Shown here: positions 8,367 to 17,344 of the stretch, piece by piece | Numbering within the stretch: position 1 is the first letter of the stretch | How the letters are laid out: every line of letters begins with the position of its first letter | DNA from: Microlunatus sagamiharensis | GTDB lineage: Bacteria; Actinomycetota; Actinomycetes; Propionibacteriales; Propionibacteriaceae | Direction: 5' to 3' | NCBI RefSeq assembly: GCF_900105785.1 | Contig: NZ_LT629799.1 | Span: 124,001-188,000 of the forward strand | Length of the DNA stretch: 64,000 nucleotides | Program-made: the position numbers and the translations under genes | Notes under the pieces: model-generated | The model's database searches: none | What the model saw: the letters and a program-made list of their open reading frames with translations, nothing else | Told to the model about the DNA's origin: nothing

Positions 8367-10556
8367 TCAGCTCAGCTCGACGGCGGCGATCCGGCTCAGG
8401 GCGATCGTGACGATCTCGGCGTTCGTCCGGTCGACGGCGCGGACGAGACCGGCGGAGAGGTCGAGCGGGGCGAGGTCGCGCGAGGTGGAGCGGCCGTCGT
8501 CCTTCACCCAGGTGACGCGGACCGGGAGGCCGTCGCGCGTCGCGGCGCGGAGGTCGTCGAGGGCCGCCGCGGCGGTGGAGGCGGTCGCGGCGCGCTGGTC
8601 GGCCGCGACGATCGCGGACGCCACGTCCGTGGTGCGCGGGGCGGCGGACGTGGGGGCCAGGCGTACGGCCGGCGCGCGGGGGACCGGCGGGGCGGGCAGC
8701 CCCCGCCCGTGGACGTCCTCGGCCACCGGGCTCAGGCCGACCTCGCGCAGCGCCTCGAGCAGCTCGTCCGGCTCGGCCGCGGCGATGACGACGCCGGCGC
8801 CCAGGCGGCGCAGCCCGAGGGCGGCGGCCTGCGGGTGGCGCAGCAGCACGCTGAGCTGGGCGTCGTCCTCGCTCGTCACGAAGCTGAGCGCCGGGCCGAC
8901 GCGGACGGCGCCGTGGCGTCGCGCGACGTCGCCGAGCAGGTACTCCAGCGGCTGCGGGACCGGCGTGGTCGCGTGCGCGCGCAGCCACTCCAGCGACTGC
9001 TCGGTGGTCCACCCGGCGTCGAACGCCCGGCGTACGGAGTCGGCGCTGAAGCGGAAGACCGCGCCCGCGCCGCGCGACTCCTGCGCGGCGAGGAGCCGGA
9101 GGTCGGCGGCGACGTCGTGACGGAGCGGTCCCGGGGCCACCGCGGTCAGGTCGGCCTGGAGGACGAGGTGCGTGACCGGGTCGGGGAACAGCGCGGCGAG
9201 GTCGGCGGGCAGGCCCTCACCGGCCAGGAGCCCGGGGGCGAACCCCGACACCGCGTCCAGCGCGACGAACCCCAGCCAGGACGCCTCGCGCCACAGGTCG
9301 CGGCTCAGCTCGACCGCCGCCTCGGGGGTGCGGGCCAGGCGCGGGCGCTCCCAGGCGAGCGCGTCCCCCAGCGCGGCCGGGTCGAGCACGGTCCCCGGAC
9401 CGGCGGCGACGGCCAGCCCCAGCGCGGTGCGGCGCAGCGCCGGCGCGGAGGGCGACTCGGCCTCGGGCCCGAGCGCGTGTCCGCCGTTGACCGCTGAGCG
9501 CGCGAACCAGCGCGTCGCCCCGAGCCAGGCCTGCGCGACGACCGTCCAGCGCTCGGCCGCCGGCCGGGGGACCCAGCGGTCGTACGCGGGCGTGGGCAGG
9601 ACCCCGTGGCTGCTGCCCGGGGCGACGAGCCCCGCGGCGGCGGCCAGCTCCACGAGGAAGGTCGCGTGACCGACGTCGGTGCCCAGCGCCCGCACCAGGC
9701 CGGCCAGGTCGCGGGTGGCGAGCCCGCCCGTGCGCAGCGGTCGGAACGGCTGGTCCTCCAGCGCCCGGGCCACCAGGTCCAGGTCGTCGAGCAGGGCGAG
9801 GACGGCGCCGGCCGCGGCGCGGTCGACGAGGGTGGCCGAGCGGCTGCGGCCGGTCAGCTCCGGCCCCCGGGCGGGGACCGGGTCCGGGGTCAGGCGACCT
9901 CCGCGGAGGCGCAGCGCGACCTCGCGGGGCAGCACGACGGTGTCCCCGTCGAGCGTGCGCAGCAGGCGCAGGGCGAGCAGGGCGCCGACCGGCGAGCGGG
10001 CGGGGTCGGCCCCGGCCCGGTCGGCCTGGCGCGAGACGCCGGTCGGCGACCAGAGGAGACGCTCCAGCAGCGCGGTCATCGCCGGGGTGCAGGCGGCGAG
10101 GCCCGCCTCGACCTCGGCGTCGGCCAGGGGCTGGCGCGAGGGCGCGGCCAGCCCGAGCGGGTGCGGCTCGAACGCCTCGCGGACCGTGCGCACGAGGTGC
10201 AGGGCGTCGTCGTCGCCCCAGGCGAGGGCCCGGTGGCGCAGCACCTCGATCGTGGCCCGGACCTCGGCGTCGGCGCCGTCCGTCCCGTCGCCACGGACGA
10301 GCGCCTCGAGGTCGGTCATCGTCGTGGGGTCGGGCAGCGCGGCCAGGGCCTCGGCGACCAGCCGCTGCCAGGCGTCGAGGTCGTCGAGGGCGCGGGCCGT
10401 GGAGGCGGAGGTCGTCGCGCGGGAGGCGAGCTCGGAGAGGTCGCGCGGCATCGGCACCGTGAGGTCGGGCCGGGAGCGCAGGAGGGCCTCGACCGCGTCG
10501 ACCGGCCAGCGGCGCAGGCTCTCGGTCAGGGTGCGGGGGCGGGCAGGGGCAGCCAC
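8367..10556 (-). CDS. Helicase-associated protein (XPB/Ssl2 N-terminal-like domain)
   Basis: A 729-aa protein, mostly alpha-helical and rich in Ala and Leu, with no ATPase motifs. The C-terminal ~220 residues (VTHLVLQADLTAVAPGPL, FRFSADSVRRAFDAGW, EYLLGDVARRHG) match the helicase_C_3 / XPB N-terminal-like domain. In Actinobacteria such a gene is found next to XPB. It probably modulates or partners the helicase in DNA repair. GTG 10556 lies 4 nt after the stop of the upstream proline-rich membrane protein, so the two are co-transcribed. A glycine-free Pro/Ala linker near residues 620-650 separates the last domain. Confidence 0.8.
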   Translation of the reverse strand: MAAPARPRTLTESLRRWPVDAVEALLRSRPDLTVPMPRDLSELASRATTSASTARALDDLDAWQRLVAEALAALPDPTTMTDLEALVRGDGTDGADAEVRATIEVLRHRALAWGDDDALHLVRTVREAFEPHPLGLAAPSRQPLADAEVEAGLAACTPAMTALLERLLWSPTGVSRQADRAGADPARSPVGALLALRLLRTLDGDTVVLPREVALRLRGGRLTPDPVPARGPELTGRSRSATLVDRAAAGAVLALLDDLDLVARALEDQPFRPLRTGGLATRDLAGLVRALGTDVGHATFLVELAAAAGLVAPGSSHGVLPTPAYDRWVPRPAAERWTVVAQAWLGATRWFARSAVNGGHALGPEAESPSAPALRRTALGLAVAAGPGTVLDPAALGDALAWERPRLARTPEAAVELSRDLWREASWLGFVALDAVSGFAPGLLAGEGLPADLAALFPDPVTHLVLQADLTAVAPGPLRHDVAADLRLLAAQESRGAGAVFRFSADSVRRAFDAGWTTEQSLEWLRAHATTPVPQPLEYLLGDVARRHGAVRVGPALSFVTSEDDAQLSVLLRHPQAAALGLRRLGAGVVIAAAEPDELLEALREVGLSPVAEDVHGRGLPAPPVPRAPAVRLAPTSAAPRTTDVASAIVAADQRAATASTAAAALDDLRAATRDGLPVRVTWVKDDGRSTSRDLAPLDLSAGLVRAVDRTNAEIVTIALSRIAAVELS

Positions 10557-10560
10557 CCGC

Positions 10561-11412
10561 TCAGCCCCAGGGGTTCGCCGGCGGCGGGGCGCTCGGCCGC
10601 TTGAGCGCCTGCCAGACCACGAGCAGCACGACGACGAGCGAGACCCAGCAGATGGCGACCGACCACGACGACACGAACCCCCACCAGGGGTCCCCGGTCG
10701 CGACCGAGCGGACCAGGCCGACCACGGCGAAGAAGGCCACCGCGCCGGCCGCGACCCGCAGGGTCATCCGGACGGCGGCCTGCGCCACCTGGACGCGCAT
10801 CGACAGGAAGACGGCCACGACGACCATCACGGGCGCGAGCGGGTAGATGACCCCGCCGAGGGCGAGGCCGATGCACAGGCCGGGCGTCGCCGCGTCGACC
10901 ACCGCCCGGGCGGAGAGCCGGCCGGGCTGACGCTGGTCGCCGTACGTGGTGGGCGGCGGCGAGAACCAGCCGGGCGTGCCGGGCTCGGGGTAGCCGTGCG
11001 TGCCCTGCTGCAGCGCCTGCGGCGGACCCTGCTGCGCGGCGTGCGGGAACGGCGCGACCTGGCTCTGCGGCGGCGTCTCGAGCAGCGGCCACGGCGCACC
11101 GGGCACGGGTGCGGCGAGGGGGGCGTGGCCGAGCGGCTGGGTGGGCGCGCCCCAGGCCGACTCCGACGTCAGCGTCGCCGTGACGACGTCGAAGGGCCGG
11201 TTCGGGTCGCGCTCGTCGCGCGGCGTGGGGACCAGCGTCGCCAGCGGGGCGACCGGGGCGGAGGGCTCGTCGAACCGCGGCCGTACGGCGGGCAGGCCCT
11301 CCGCGGGCCGCTCGGGCGGCGGCGCCTGCTCCAGCGGGGGCAGGGGCGCGTCGGCGAAGTACTGCGGCCGCTCGCGCGGTGCGTACTCCGGTCCGTCCTC
11401 CCACGTCGCCAC
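10561..11412 (-). CDS. Proline-rich membrane protein, unknown function
   Basis: A 283-aa protein. The first ~170 residues are proline-, glutamine- and acid-rich and predicted to be disordered. The C-terminal ~110 residues hold about four hydrophobic segments (AATPGLCIGLALGGVIYPLA onward). It therefore looks like a membrane protein with a long cytoplasmic tail. TAGACT lies 6 nt before GTG 11412, giving a leaderless start. It is the first gene of the minus-strand run toward XPB and is divergent from the cold-shock gene. I do not recognise a family. Confidence 0.65.
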   Translation of the reverse strand: MATWEDGPEYAPRERPQYFADAPLPPLEQAPPPERPAEGLPAVRPRFDEPSAPVAPLATLVPTPRDERDPNRPFDVVTATLTSESAWGAPTQPLGHAPLAAPVPGAPWPLLETPPQSQVAPFPHAAQQGPPQALQQGTHGYPEPGTPGWFSPPPTTYGDQRQPGRLSARAVVDAATPGLCIGLALGGVIYPLAPVMVVVAVFLSMRVQVAQAAVRMTLRVAAGAVAFFAVVGLVRSVATGDPWWGFVSSWSVAICWVSLVVVLLVVWQALKRPSAPPPANPWG

Positions 11413-11504
11413 CGCTTGAGTCTAGTGAGGGCCGGGAGCGCGGCGGGGCCGTCCGGGCCGCCCGACGCAGGCGTCGACCCGGCCGCTGGGCCCGCCGATC
11501 TCGG

Positions 11505-11743
11505 TTGGGGCGCTCAGGGCGTTCCGGCTAGTCTTGACGGGTTGCCCGGTGCGGCGACCTGCACGCGCCGCTGCGCTGCCCGTGGCGTCCTCGAGGACCT
11601 GCGCGGCCGGTCGCAGCAGCCGACGTGCACGGTCCGGCACCGGACGACGACGAGCCATGCACCACCCGCGGGCCGGGCGCCCGCGAACCCTGATCATCCC
11701 GACACCGTTCTGGCCGACAGAACACGAGCAAGCGAGGTCCGGC
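11505..11743 (+). promoter_or_regulatory. Promoter and ~200-nt 5' UTR of cold-shock gene
   Basis: TTGGGG (11505-11510) and TAGTCT (11529-11534) are 18 bp apart. A transcript from here would carry about 200 nt before GTG 11744. Long leaders are typical of cold-shock mRNAs, where they refold with temperature. I cannot fold this one by hand with confidence. Confidence 0.5.
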
Positions 11744-12127
11744 GTGCCGACTGGCAAGGTCCGTTTCTACGACGCCGACAAGGGCTTCGGCTTCCTGACC
11801 AAGGACGACGGCGGCGACGTCTACGTGCGCTCCAACGCGCTGCCCGCCGGCGTCACCAGCCTCAAGGCCGGGCAGAAGGTCGAGTTCGGCATCGTCGAGG
11901 GCCGCCGCGGGGAGCAGGCGCTCTCGCTGCGCGTCCTCGAGGCGCCGCCGTCGCTGTCCAAGGCCCAGCGCAAGCCCACGGAGCAGATGACCATGATCGT
12001 CGAGGACCTGATCAAGACCCTCGACGGCGTGGGCAACGGCTATCGCCGCGGCCGCTACCCCGACGCCCGCACCTCGCAGAAGCTCGCCTCCGTGCTGCGG
12101 GCCGTCGCCGACGAGCTGGAGCTCTAG
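11744..12127 (+). CDS. Cold-shock domain protein with C-terminal extension
   Basis: A 127-aa protein, about twice the length of CspA. Residues 1-65 form a cold-shock domain with RNP1 KGFGFL (13-18) and RNP2 VYVRS (26-30) for binding single-stranded RNA or DNA. Residues ~70-127 are a helical extension beginning [15 protein letters not shown], as in the longer mycobacterial CspB type. Role: RNA chaperone. The start [10 protein letters not shown] is the standard family start. The following DUF3027 gene begins on the last base of this stop codon (TAGTG), so the two are one transcription unit. Confidence 0.9.
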   Translation: MPTGKVRFYDADKGFGFLTKDDGGDVYVRSNALPAGVTSLKAGQKVEFGIVEGRRGEQALSLRVLEAPPSLSKAQRKPTEQMTMIVEDLIKTLDGVGNGYRRGRYPDARTSQKLASVLRAVADELEL

Positions 12128-12930
12128 TGCCGACCGCCCAGACCGCGACCCGTACGCCGCGCGCGCCCAAGGCCGACCAGGCCTGCCTCGACGCGGTGGA
12201 CCTCGCCCGCGCCGCGGCCGAGGAGACCGCCGGCGTCGTGGGCGTCGGCGAGCACCTCGCCGCGGTGCCCGAGGCCGAGCGCGTCCTCACCCACGTCTTC
12301 GCCTGCACGCACCCGGGCTACGCGGGCTGGCACTGGTCGGTGACCGTCGTCCGCGCCTCGCGCGCCAAGGTCGTCACGGTCGACGAGGTCGTCCTGCTGC
12401 CGGGTGACGGTTCGCTGCTGGCGCCGCGGTGGATCCCCTGGGCCGAGCGCGTCGGCCCCGGCGACGTGACCGCCGGGCTGCTCCACGCCGCCCCGGCCGA
12501 CGACGCCCGCCTCGAGCCCGGCTACACCGGCGGCGAGCACGCGGCCGACACGGACCCCGCCGAGGCCTCGGCCGCGCGGGTCGTCGTGGCCGAGCTCGGC
12601 CTCGGCCGCGAGCGCGTGCTCACCCGCACGGGACGCGACGAGGCGACGCAGCGCTGGCTCGCCGGCCCGCCCGGGCCCGACAACAACCTGACGCGCCAGG
12701 CGCCCGGCGTGTGCGAGACGTGCGGCTTCTTCACCCGGCTGCAGGGTGGCCTGGGCGTGCTGTTCGGCGCCTGCACCAACGCGTTCTCCGCCTCCGACGG
12801 CCAGGTCGTCAGCGTCGACCACGGCTGCGGCGCGCACTCCGGCGTCGTCGAGGAGGACCACTCCGAGGAGCTGCCCTCCCCGGTCTGGGAGACCATCGAC
12901 TGGGAGCAGTCCGGCTCGCTGTTCGACTAG
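12127..12930 (+). CDS. DUF3027 domain protein
   Basis: A 267-aa actinobacterial protein that follows the cold-shock gene with a 1-bp overlap. Conserved parts include GYAGWHWSVTVVRA, DEVVLLPGDGSLLAPRWIPW and a C-terminal cysteine cluster (CETCGFFTRLQGGLGVLFGAC then DHGCGAH) that could bind zinc. Residues ~130-155 are acidic. Function is unknown. Co-transcription with a cold-shock protein suggests a link to RNA or stress, which is inference only. Confidence 0.85.
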   Translation: MPTAQTATRTPRAPKADQACLDAVDLARAAAEETAGVVGVGEHLAAVPEAERVLTHVFACTHPGYAGWHWSVTVVRASRAKVVTVDEVVLLPGDGSLLAPRWIPWAERVGPGDVTAGLLHAAPADDARLEPGYTGGEHAADTDPAEASAARVVVAELGLGRERVLTRTGRDEATQRWLAGPPGPDNNLTRQAPGVCETCGFFTRLQGGLGVLFGACTNAFSASDGQVVSVDHGCGAHSGVVEEDHSEELPSPVWETIDWEQSGSLFD

Positions 12931-12964
12931 GGCTGCTGCGTCGCGCGCCCGACGCTCGCGCCTT

Positions 12965-13006
12965 CCTCCTCGTACGCGCCTCCTCGTACGCGCCACCTCG
13001 TGCGCG
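12965..13006. repeat. 14-bp tandem repeat, three units
   Basis: CCTCCTCGTACGCG occurs at 12965-12978 and 12979-12992, followed by the variant CCACCTCGTGCGCG at 12993-13006. The first two units each contain the palindrome CGTACG. The array lies in the gap between DUF3027 and the next MarR gene. Confidence 0.85.
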
Positions 13007-13055
13007 GGGAGCACACCCCGCGTCCACGTCGAGCCGGATCGGACAGACTGTGCCC

Positions 13056-13583
13056 ATGACGAACGAGGCGACCGAGGCGGTCCTGAGACCGCAGAGCGAC
13101 GCCGCCGAGCTGCGCCAGGCGGTGGCGACCTTCGTCGAGGCCGGCGCCGACGAGTCGGTCCAGCGCGTGACGACCGCGGTGCACCGGCTGTCGCGTCGGC
13201 TCAACCAGTGGTACGACCGGCAGCTGGTCGACCTCGACATCTCCACCAACGAGTACCTGGTGATCAGCGAGCTCGCGCGGAGCCCCGGCCACGCGCCGCT
13301 GACGCCCTCGCAGCTCGCCGCCGCGACGAACATCGCGCCGTCGTCGATGACGCACCGCCTCGACCGCCTCGTCGAGCGCGGACTCATCACCCGCGAGCAG
13401 GACCCGGACAACCGCACGCGCGTGCTGATCCGTCTGAGCGACGCGGGCTACGCGCTCTTCGTCGAGGTGATCCGGCAGTCGGACACGCTGGAGCAGGACG
13501 TGCTTGGCGGGCTCACCGACGACGAGATCGAGACGATGGCCTCGCTGCTCGAGAAGGTCATCGCCGGCCTCGAGGACATCTAG
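13056..13583 (+). CDS. MarR family transcriptional regulator
   Basis: A 175-aa winged-helix protein. Dimerisation helices flank the recognition region (TNIAPSSMTHRLDRLVERGLITREQD) and the wing DPDNRTRVLIRLS, where MarR proteins keep the DxRxxxxxLT-like motif. CAGACT lies 6 nt before ATG 13056, so a leaderless start is likely. No target gene is obvious: the next gene converges from the other strand, and the upstream gene is DUF3027. Ligand unknown. Confidence 0.9.
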   Translation: MTNEATEAVLRPQSDAAELRQAVATFVEAGADESVQRVTTAVHRLSRRLNQWYDRQLVDLDISTNEYLVISELARSPGHAPLTPSQLAAATNIAPSSMTHRLDRLVERGLITREQDPDNRTRVLIRLSDAGYALFVEVIRQSDTLEQDVLGGLTDDEIETMASLLEKVIAGLEDI

Positions 13584-13601
13584 CCCGCGAGCAGCGCCCG
13601 G

Positions 13602-14084
13602 TCAGAGCGTGGCCGCCGCGACGCTCGCGTGCACCCGGGTGAGGCGGACGACCTGGTCGGCCGCCCGGCGGGCCAGGTCGTCGAGGTCGACCTCGGTAGG
13701 GGGCGTGCGGGCGGCGCGCAGCGCCTCCCACCCGGCGGCCTTCGCGTGCACGGCGTCGAGGCCGGCCTCGACCTCGAGCAGGTCGGACAGCGGGGAGCGG
13801 CGCAGGATGCGGCCGTTCGGCTTCAGCCGCCCGACCCGCTCGCCCAGCCGGACCGCGAGCGTCGTCCACGGGTCGGGCGCGACGTCCCAGTCGTGCATGA
13901 GGCGCCGCAGCGAGCGCAGGTCCTCCAGCACCTCCGCGTCGAGGCTCTCGAGCTCCCGACCCCACGGCCGTCGGCCCTGGGACCGGCGCATGCGCTGGAA
14001 CAGGTCGGCCCCGCCCCGTGCGGCGGCCGCGTGGTCGCGCAGGTAGATCGCGAGCATCCGCGACTCGGTGGCCGAGCCGGTCAT
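13602..14084 (-). CDS. Hypothetical helical protein
   Basis: A 160-aa protein, strongly alpha-helical and Arg/Leu-rich, with no signal peptide or membrane segment. It contains DLFQRMRRSQGRR and a middle section LMHDWDVAPDPWTTLAVRLGERVGRLKPNGR. I do not recognise a family. ATG 14084 has neither a clear ribosome binding site nor a -10 at leaderless distance. It lies 70 bp downstream of the DUF3048 gene on the same strand and could be read with it. Confidence 0.6.
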   Translation of the reverse strand: MTGSATESRMLAIYLRDHAAAARGGADLFQRMRRSQGRRPWGRELESLDAEVLEDLRSLRRLMHDWDVAPDPWTTLAVRLGERVGRLKPNGRILRRSPLSDLLEVEAGLDAVHAKAAGWEALRAARTPPTEVDLDDLARRAADQVVRLTRVHASVAAATL

Positions 14085-14154
14085 GGGCGTGCCCGGTGCG
14101 CTGGGTGCATGCCCGGGGACTACCCGCGGACGGCGGGCCCAGACCAGGGCGGGG

Positions 14155-15288
14155 TCAGCCGACGCGCAGCTTGGCCTTCGTGTCCGGCAGCTCGACGAAC
14201 GTCCGCCCGGCGGCCATCTTCAACGGCTGGCCGTTGGTCAGCGTGAAGGTGAAGGGCTTGGCGATCCCGGCCTTGCGCCAGGTCCCCGTCACGTGCCGGC
14301 CGCCGTGGAAGTAGAGGAACGTCCCCTTCGCGTCGATGATGTCGTGGAAGGGCTCGTGGTGCTCGAAGTGCTGGTGCGCCTTGATCACGAGCACGTTGTC
14401 CGTCCAGACGCGCTGCCCGTCGGCCAGGACGTGCGGCCCCCACGGCATGCTGCGCAGGTAGCGCCCCGTCTTCTTGTCGTAGGTGTAGCCCATCAGGTAG
14501 CCGTTGCCCTTGTAGGGGACCCCGAGCGTGCGGCCCTTCTTGCCCTTGACGGTGCTCACCTCGCCCTTGCTCGAGGCGATCGGGAAGTAGAGCTGCGGCG
14601 GACCGTCGCGGAACCGCTTGGTCTGCTTCGCCAGCACCTTCGGGTGGCAGGTCGTCGCGCGGTCGTAGTAGGTCTGGCCCTGGTAGGTGTACACCCGCGA
14701 CTGGTCGGTGCCGTAGGAGCCGGTGCCCCGGGTGGCGAGGTAGGACAGCATCGCCTCGAGGTGCTCGTCGTGCTTCTCGACGTACTTGATCGTCCACTTC
14801 GCCGCGCCGGTGTTGCCGATGATGGCGTCCATGGGGCTGAGCAGCGGCACGTCGACGGGCCGGATGGAGCGGACCGGCTCCACCGTCTCGGGCATCGTGG
14901 AGTGGAACACGGGGACGAGCCGGGTGGAGCTGTAGCCGTCGGCGTCGAGGTAGCCCTCGAGCTGGACGAAGACGACGTCGGCGTCGTTGATCCCGCGCTG
15001 CGGGTGCTCCTGGCGGTTGTCGGGCACCTTCACCGCGACGGCCGCGTGGCGGGCGTCCTTGCGGTCCTTGAGCAGCTCGCCGGTCAGCGGCCAGCGCGGG
15101 CGCGTGTCGACCGGGACGGTCGGCGTGGGCGACGGGGTCGGCGACGGCGCGGTGGTCGTCGCGGGGCCGGCCGGGGCGGGTGCCGGTGCCGGGTCGTCGG
15201 AGCACGCCGCGAGGGTGGCGGCGAGCGCGCCGACCACCAGCGTGCGGCGGGTGACCTGCGCCGCTCCGTACGCGTCCGTCCGCCCCAT
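14155..15288 (-). CDS. DUF3048 domain lipoprotein (YerB-like)
   Basis: A 377-aa exported protein. The N-terminus has TRRT, a hydrophobic stretch and a lipobox ending LAAC near residue 28, so it should be a membrane-anchored lipoprotein. A short Pro/Thr/Ser-rich spacer follows. The body carries DUF3048 signatures such as RPIRPVDVPLLSPMDA, GNTGA and LPYKGN-like segments. ATG 15288 was chosen because GGGAGGA lies 7 nt upstream; a longer open frame lacks such support. Function of the family is unknown. It is divergent from the MarR-MFS pair at 15.5 kb. Confidence 0.82.
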   Translation of the reverse strand: MGRTDAYGAAQVTRRTLVVGALAATLAACSDDPAPAPAPAGPATTTAPSPTPSPTPTVPVDTRPRWPLTGELLKDRKDARHAAVAVKVPDNRQEHPQRGINDADVVFVQLEGYLDADGYSSTRLVPVFHSTMPETVEPVRSIRPVDVPLLSPMDAIIGNTGAAKWTIKYVEKHDEHLEAMLSYLATRGTGSYGTDQSRVYTYQGQTYYDRATTCHPKVLAKQTKRFRDGPPQLYFPIASSKGEVSTVKGKKGRTLGVPYKGNGYLMGYTYDKKTGRYLRSMPWGPHVLADGQRVWTDNVLVIKAHQHFEHHEPFHDIIDAKGTFLYFHGGRHVTGTWRKAGIAKPFTFTLTNGQPLKMAAGRTFVELPDTKAKLRVG

Positions 15289-15442
15289 GCCCGGGTCCTC
15301 CCCGCTCGACGCCGGGATCCCGGCGCGCACATCGTACGGAGCCCGGGCGGCGCTGCGGTCCATCTCGCCGGCGACACCCGGCGGCGGTGCGGGGTGCATC
15401 GGCCGGTGGAGCGCGCGTCGCAACGCACGACACCCGAGACCC

Positions 15443-15485
15443 TTAGCCATTGTATTTAACAGTGCTAAAGAGTACGGTGGCTTGC
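15443..15485 (+). promoter_or_regulatory. AT-rich operator and leaderless promoter of MarR-MFS operon
   Basis: TTAGC (15443-15447) and GCTAA (15464-15468) are inverted around TGT-ATTTA-ACA, an AT-rich island unlike its surroundings. TACGGT (15473-15478) ends 7 nt before ATG 15486. The inverted repeat would cover the -35 region, fitting autorepression by the MarR protein. Confidence 0.6.
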
Positions 15486-15950
15486 ATGAGTACCCCGACG
15501 ATCGCCCGGAGCGTCCGCAGCGACCTGCGGAGCGTGGCCGGGCTGTCGGACGCGCTGCGTCCGGCGGTCATGCAGCTCGCCCGCCGGCTGCGCCAGGTGC
15601 GCGCCGACGCCGTCGAGCTGACGCCGACCCAGCTGTCGGCGATGGGCGTGCTCGCCCGCAACGACGACCAGCCGATCGGCGCGCTCGCCGCGGCCGAGAA
15701 GGTCGCGGCCCCGTCGATGACGCGGACCGTGAACGCGCTGGAGGAGCGCGGGCTCGTCGTCCGCGCCCCCGACCCGAACGACCGCCGCCAGTCGCGCGTC
15801 TCCCTGACGCCCGCGGGGCGCGAGCTGCTGCTGGCCAACCGTCGCCGGCGCAGCGAGTGGCTCGCCCAGCGCATCGCCGAGCTCGACCCCGAGGACAAGG
15901 AGGTGCTCCGCCGCGCGGTGGGCATCTTCGAGAGGATCACCGACAAGTGA
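15486..15950 (+). CDS. MarR family regulator of adjacent MFS exporter
   Basis: A 154-aa regulator with LTPTQLSAMGVLARND, recognition helix EKVAAPSMTRTVNALEERGLV and wing DPNDRRQSRVSLT. The MFS gene starts within its stop codon (GTGA), a common regulator-exporter pair in which the regulator represses the operon until a small molecule binds. An AT-rich inverted repeat lies over the promoter. The start is set by the -10 box 7 nt upstream. Confidence 0.92.
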   Translation: MSTPTIARSVRSDLRSVAGLSDALRPAVMQLARRLRQVRADAVELTPTQLSAMGVLARNDDQPIGALAAAEKVAAPSMTRTVNALEERGLVVRAPDPNDRRQSRVSLTPAGRELLLANRRRRSEWLAQRIAELDPEDKEVLRRAVGIFERITDK

Positions 15951-17305
15951 GCGCCCCCGTGAAGGCGGACCCCGAGACCCCCCTGCCCGAGACCCCCCTG
16001 CCCGAGACGCCCGTGCGCGAGGCCCACGACCCGGCCGAGGCTGCGAGAGCCAACCGCATGTTCGCCGCGCTGGCCGAGCCGAACTACCGCATCTACTTCG
16101 CCGGCGCCTTCGTCTCCAACATCGGCACGTGGATGCAGCGCGTCGCCCAGGACTGGCTCGTGCTCGAGCTGTCGCACGGCTCGGCGCTCGCGGTCGGCGT
16201 GACGACCGGGCTGCAGTTCCTGCCGATGCTGCTCCTGTCGCCGTACGGCGGCCTGGTCGCCGACCGCTTCGACAAGCGCCGCATCCTGCGCGTCACGCAG
16301 GGCTGGCTGGCCGTCTGCGCCGCCGTCCTCGGCGTGCTCGCCGTCACCGGTGTCGCGCAGACCTGGCACGTCTTCGTGGTCGCGCTCGCCTTCGGCCTCG
16401 GCACCGCCTTCGACAACCCGGCCCGGCAGGCCTTCGTCTCCGAGGTCGCGGGTAAGGCGCACATCGCCAACGCGATCGGGCTCAACTCCGCGAACTTCAA
16501 CGTCGGCCGCATCATCGGCCCGGCCATCGCCGGCCTGGTCATCGCCGCCTTCGGCTCCGGCTGGGCGATCCTGTCCAACGCCGTCACCTACGGCGCGATG
16601 ATCCTCGCGCTCACGCTGATGAACGCCCGGCTGCTCAACCGCGCCGAGCGCCCGCCGCGGGCCAAGCACCAGATCCGCGAGGGCATGTCGTACGTCTGGC
16701 ACCGCACCGACCTGCTGCTGATCCTCTGCGTCGCGTTCTTCGTCGGCACCTTCGGCATGAACTTCCAGATGACGTCCGCGCTGATGGCCCAGCAGGAGTT
16801 CCACAAGGGCGCGGCCGAGTACGGGATCCTCGGCACGTTCATGGCGGTGGGTTCGCTGACCGGCGCGCTGCTCGCCGCGAAGCGCCGCGTGCGGCCGCGG
16901 GGACGGTTCGTGGTGGTGATGGCGCTCGCCTTCGCCGCGGTCGAGATCGTGGCCGGGCTGATGCCGACGTACGCCACGTACGCCGCGATCCTCCCGCTGC
17001 TCGGCCTCGTCGCCCTCTCCACGCTGACCGCCGCGAACGCCTCGGTCCAGCTCGGGGCGGCCCCGCACCTGCGTGGTCGGGTGATGGCGCTCTACATGAT
17101 GGTGCTGATGGGCGGCACCCCGATCGGCGCGCCGCTGCTCGGGTGGGTCGGCGAGGTCCTCGGCCCGCGCTGGACGCTGATCGGCGGTGGCGGCCTCACC
17201 GCCCTCGGCGTGATCGCCACGGTCGCGTTCGTGATGCACCGCGAGCACCTGCGCATCACCCCGCACCTGCAGCCGCGCCCGAACCTCGAGGTCCACGCCC
17301 TGTGA
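15947..17305 (+). CDS. MFS transporter (EntS-like exporter family)
   Basis: A 452-aa membrane protein with about twelve hydrophobic segments and conserved MFS_3 features: MFAALAEPNYRIYFAGAFVSNIGTWMQR opening, then GGLVADRFDKRR after TM2. GTG 15947 overlaps the MarR stop by 4 bp. The ~35-residue cytoplasmic N-terminus holds a repeated ETPLP pentapeptide coded by a 15-bp tandem repeat, which is unusual for the family. It probably exports the ligand sensed by the MarR protein; the substrate is unknown. After the stop, 17306-17486 holds no gene but does hold nested-stem element copy 2 and the next promoter. Confidence 0.9.
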   Translation: MSAPVKADPETPLPETPLPETPVREAHDPAEAARANRMFAALAEPNYRIYFAGAFVSNIGTWMQRVAQDWLVLELSHGSALAVGVTTGLQFLPMLLLSPYGGLVADRFDKRRILRVTQGWLAVCAAVLGVLAVTGVAQTWHVFVVALAFGLGTAFDNPARQAFVSEVAGKAHIANAIGLNSANFNVGRIIGPAIAGLVIAAFGSGWAILSNAVTYGAMILALTLMNARLLNRAERPPRAKHQIREGMSYVWHRTDLLLILCVAFFVGTFGMNFQMTSALMAQQEFHKGAAEYGILGTFMAVGSLTGALLAAKRRVRPRGRFVVVMALAFAAVEIVAGLMPTYATYAAILPLLGLVALSTLTAANASVQLGAAPHLRGRVMALYMMVLMGGTPIGAPLLGWVGEVLGPRWTLIGGGGLTALGVIATVAFVMHREHLRITPHLQPRPNLEVHAL

Positions 17306-17344
17306 TCTGCCTCCGCTCCGCTCCGGCGCTCCGAGCGCTCCGAT

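Noticed and set aside
11534-11743. N-terminal extension of the cold-shock protein
   Set aside because: The frame is open but Arg/Pro-rich and unlike the family, and a promoter lies at its start.
12965-13006. CRISPR-like array
   Set aside because: Units are contiguous with no spacers.
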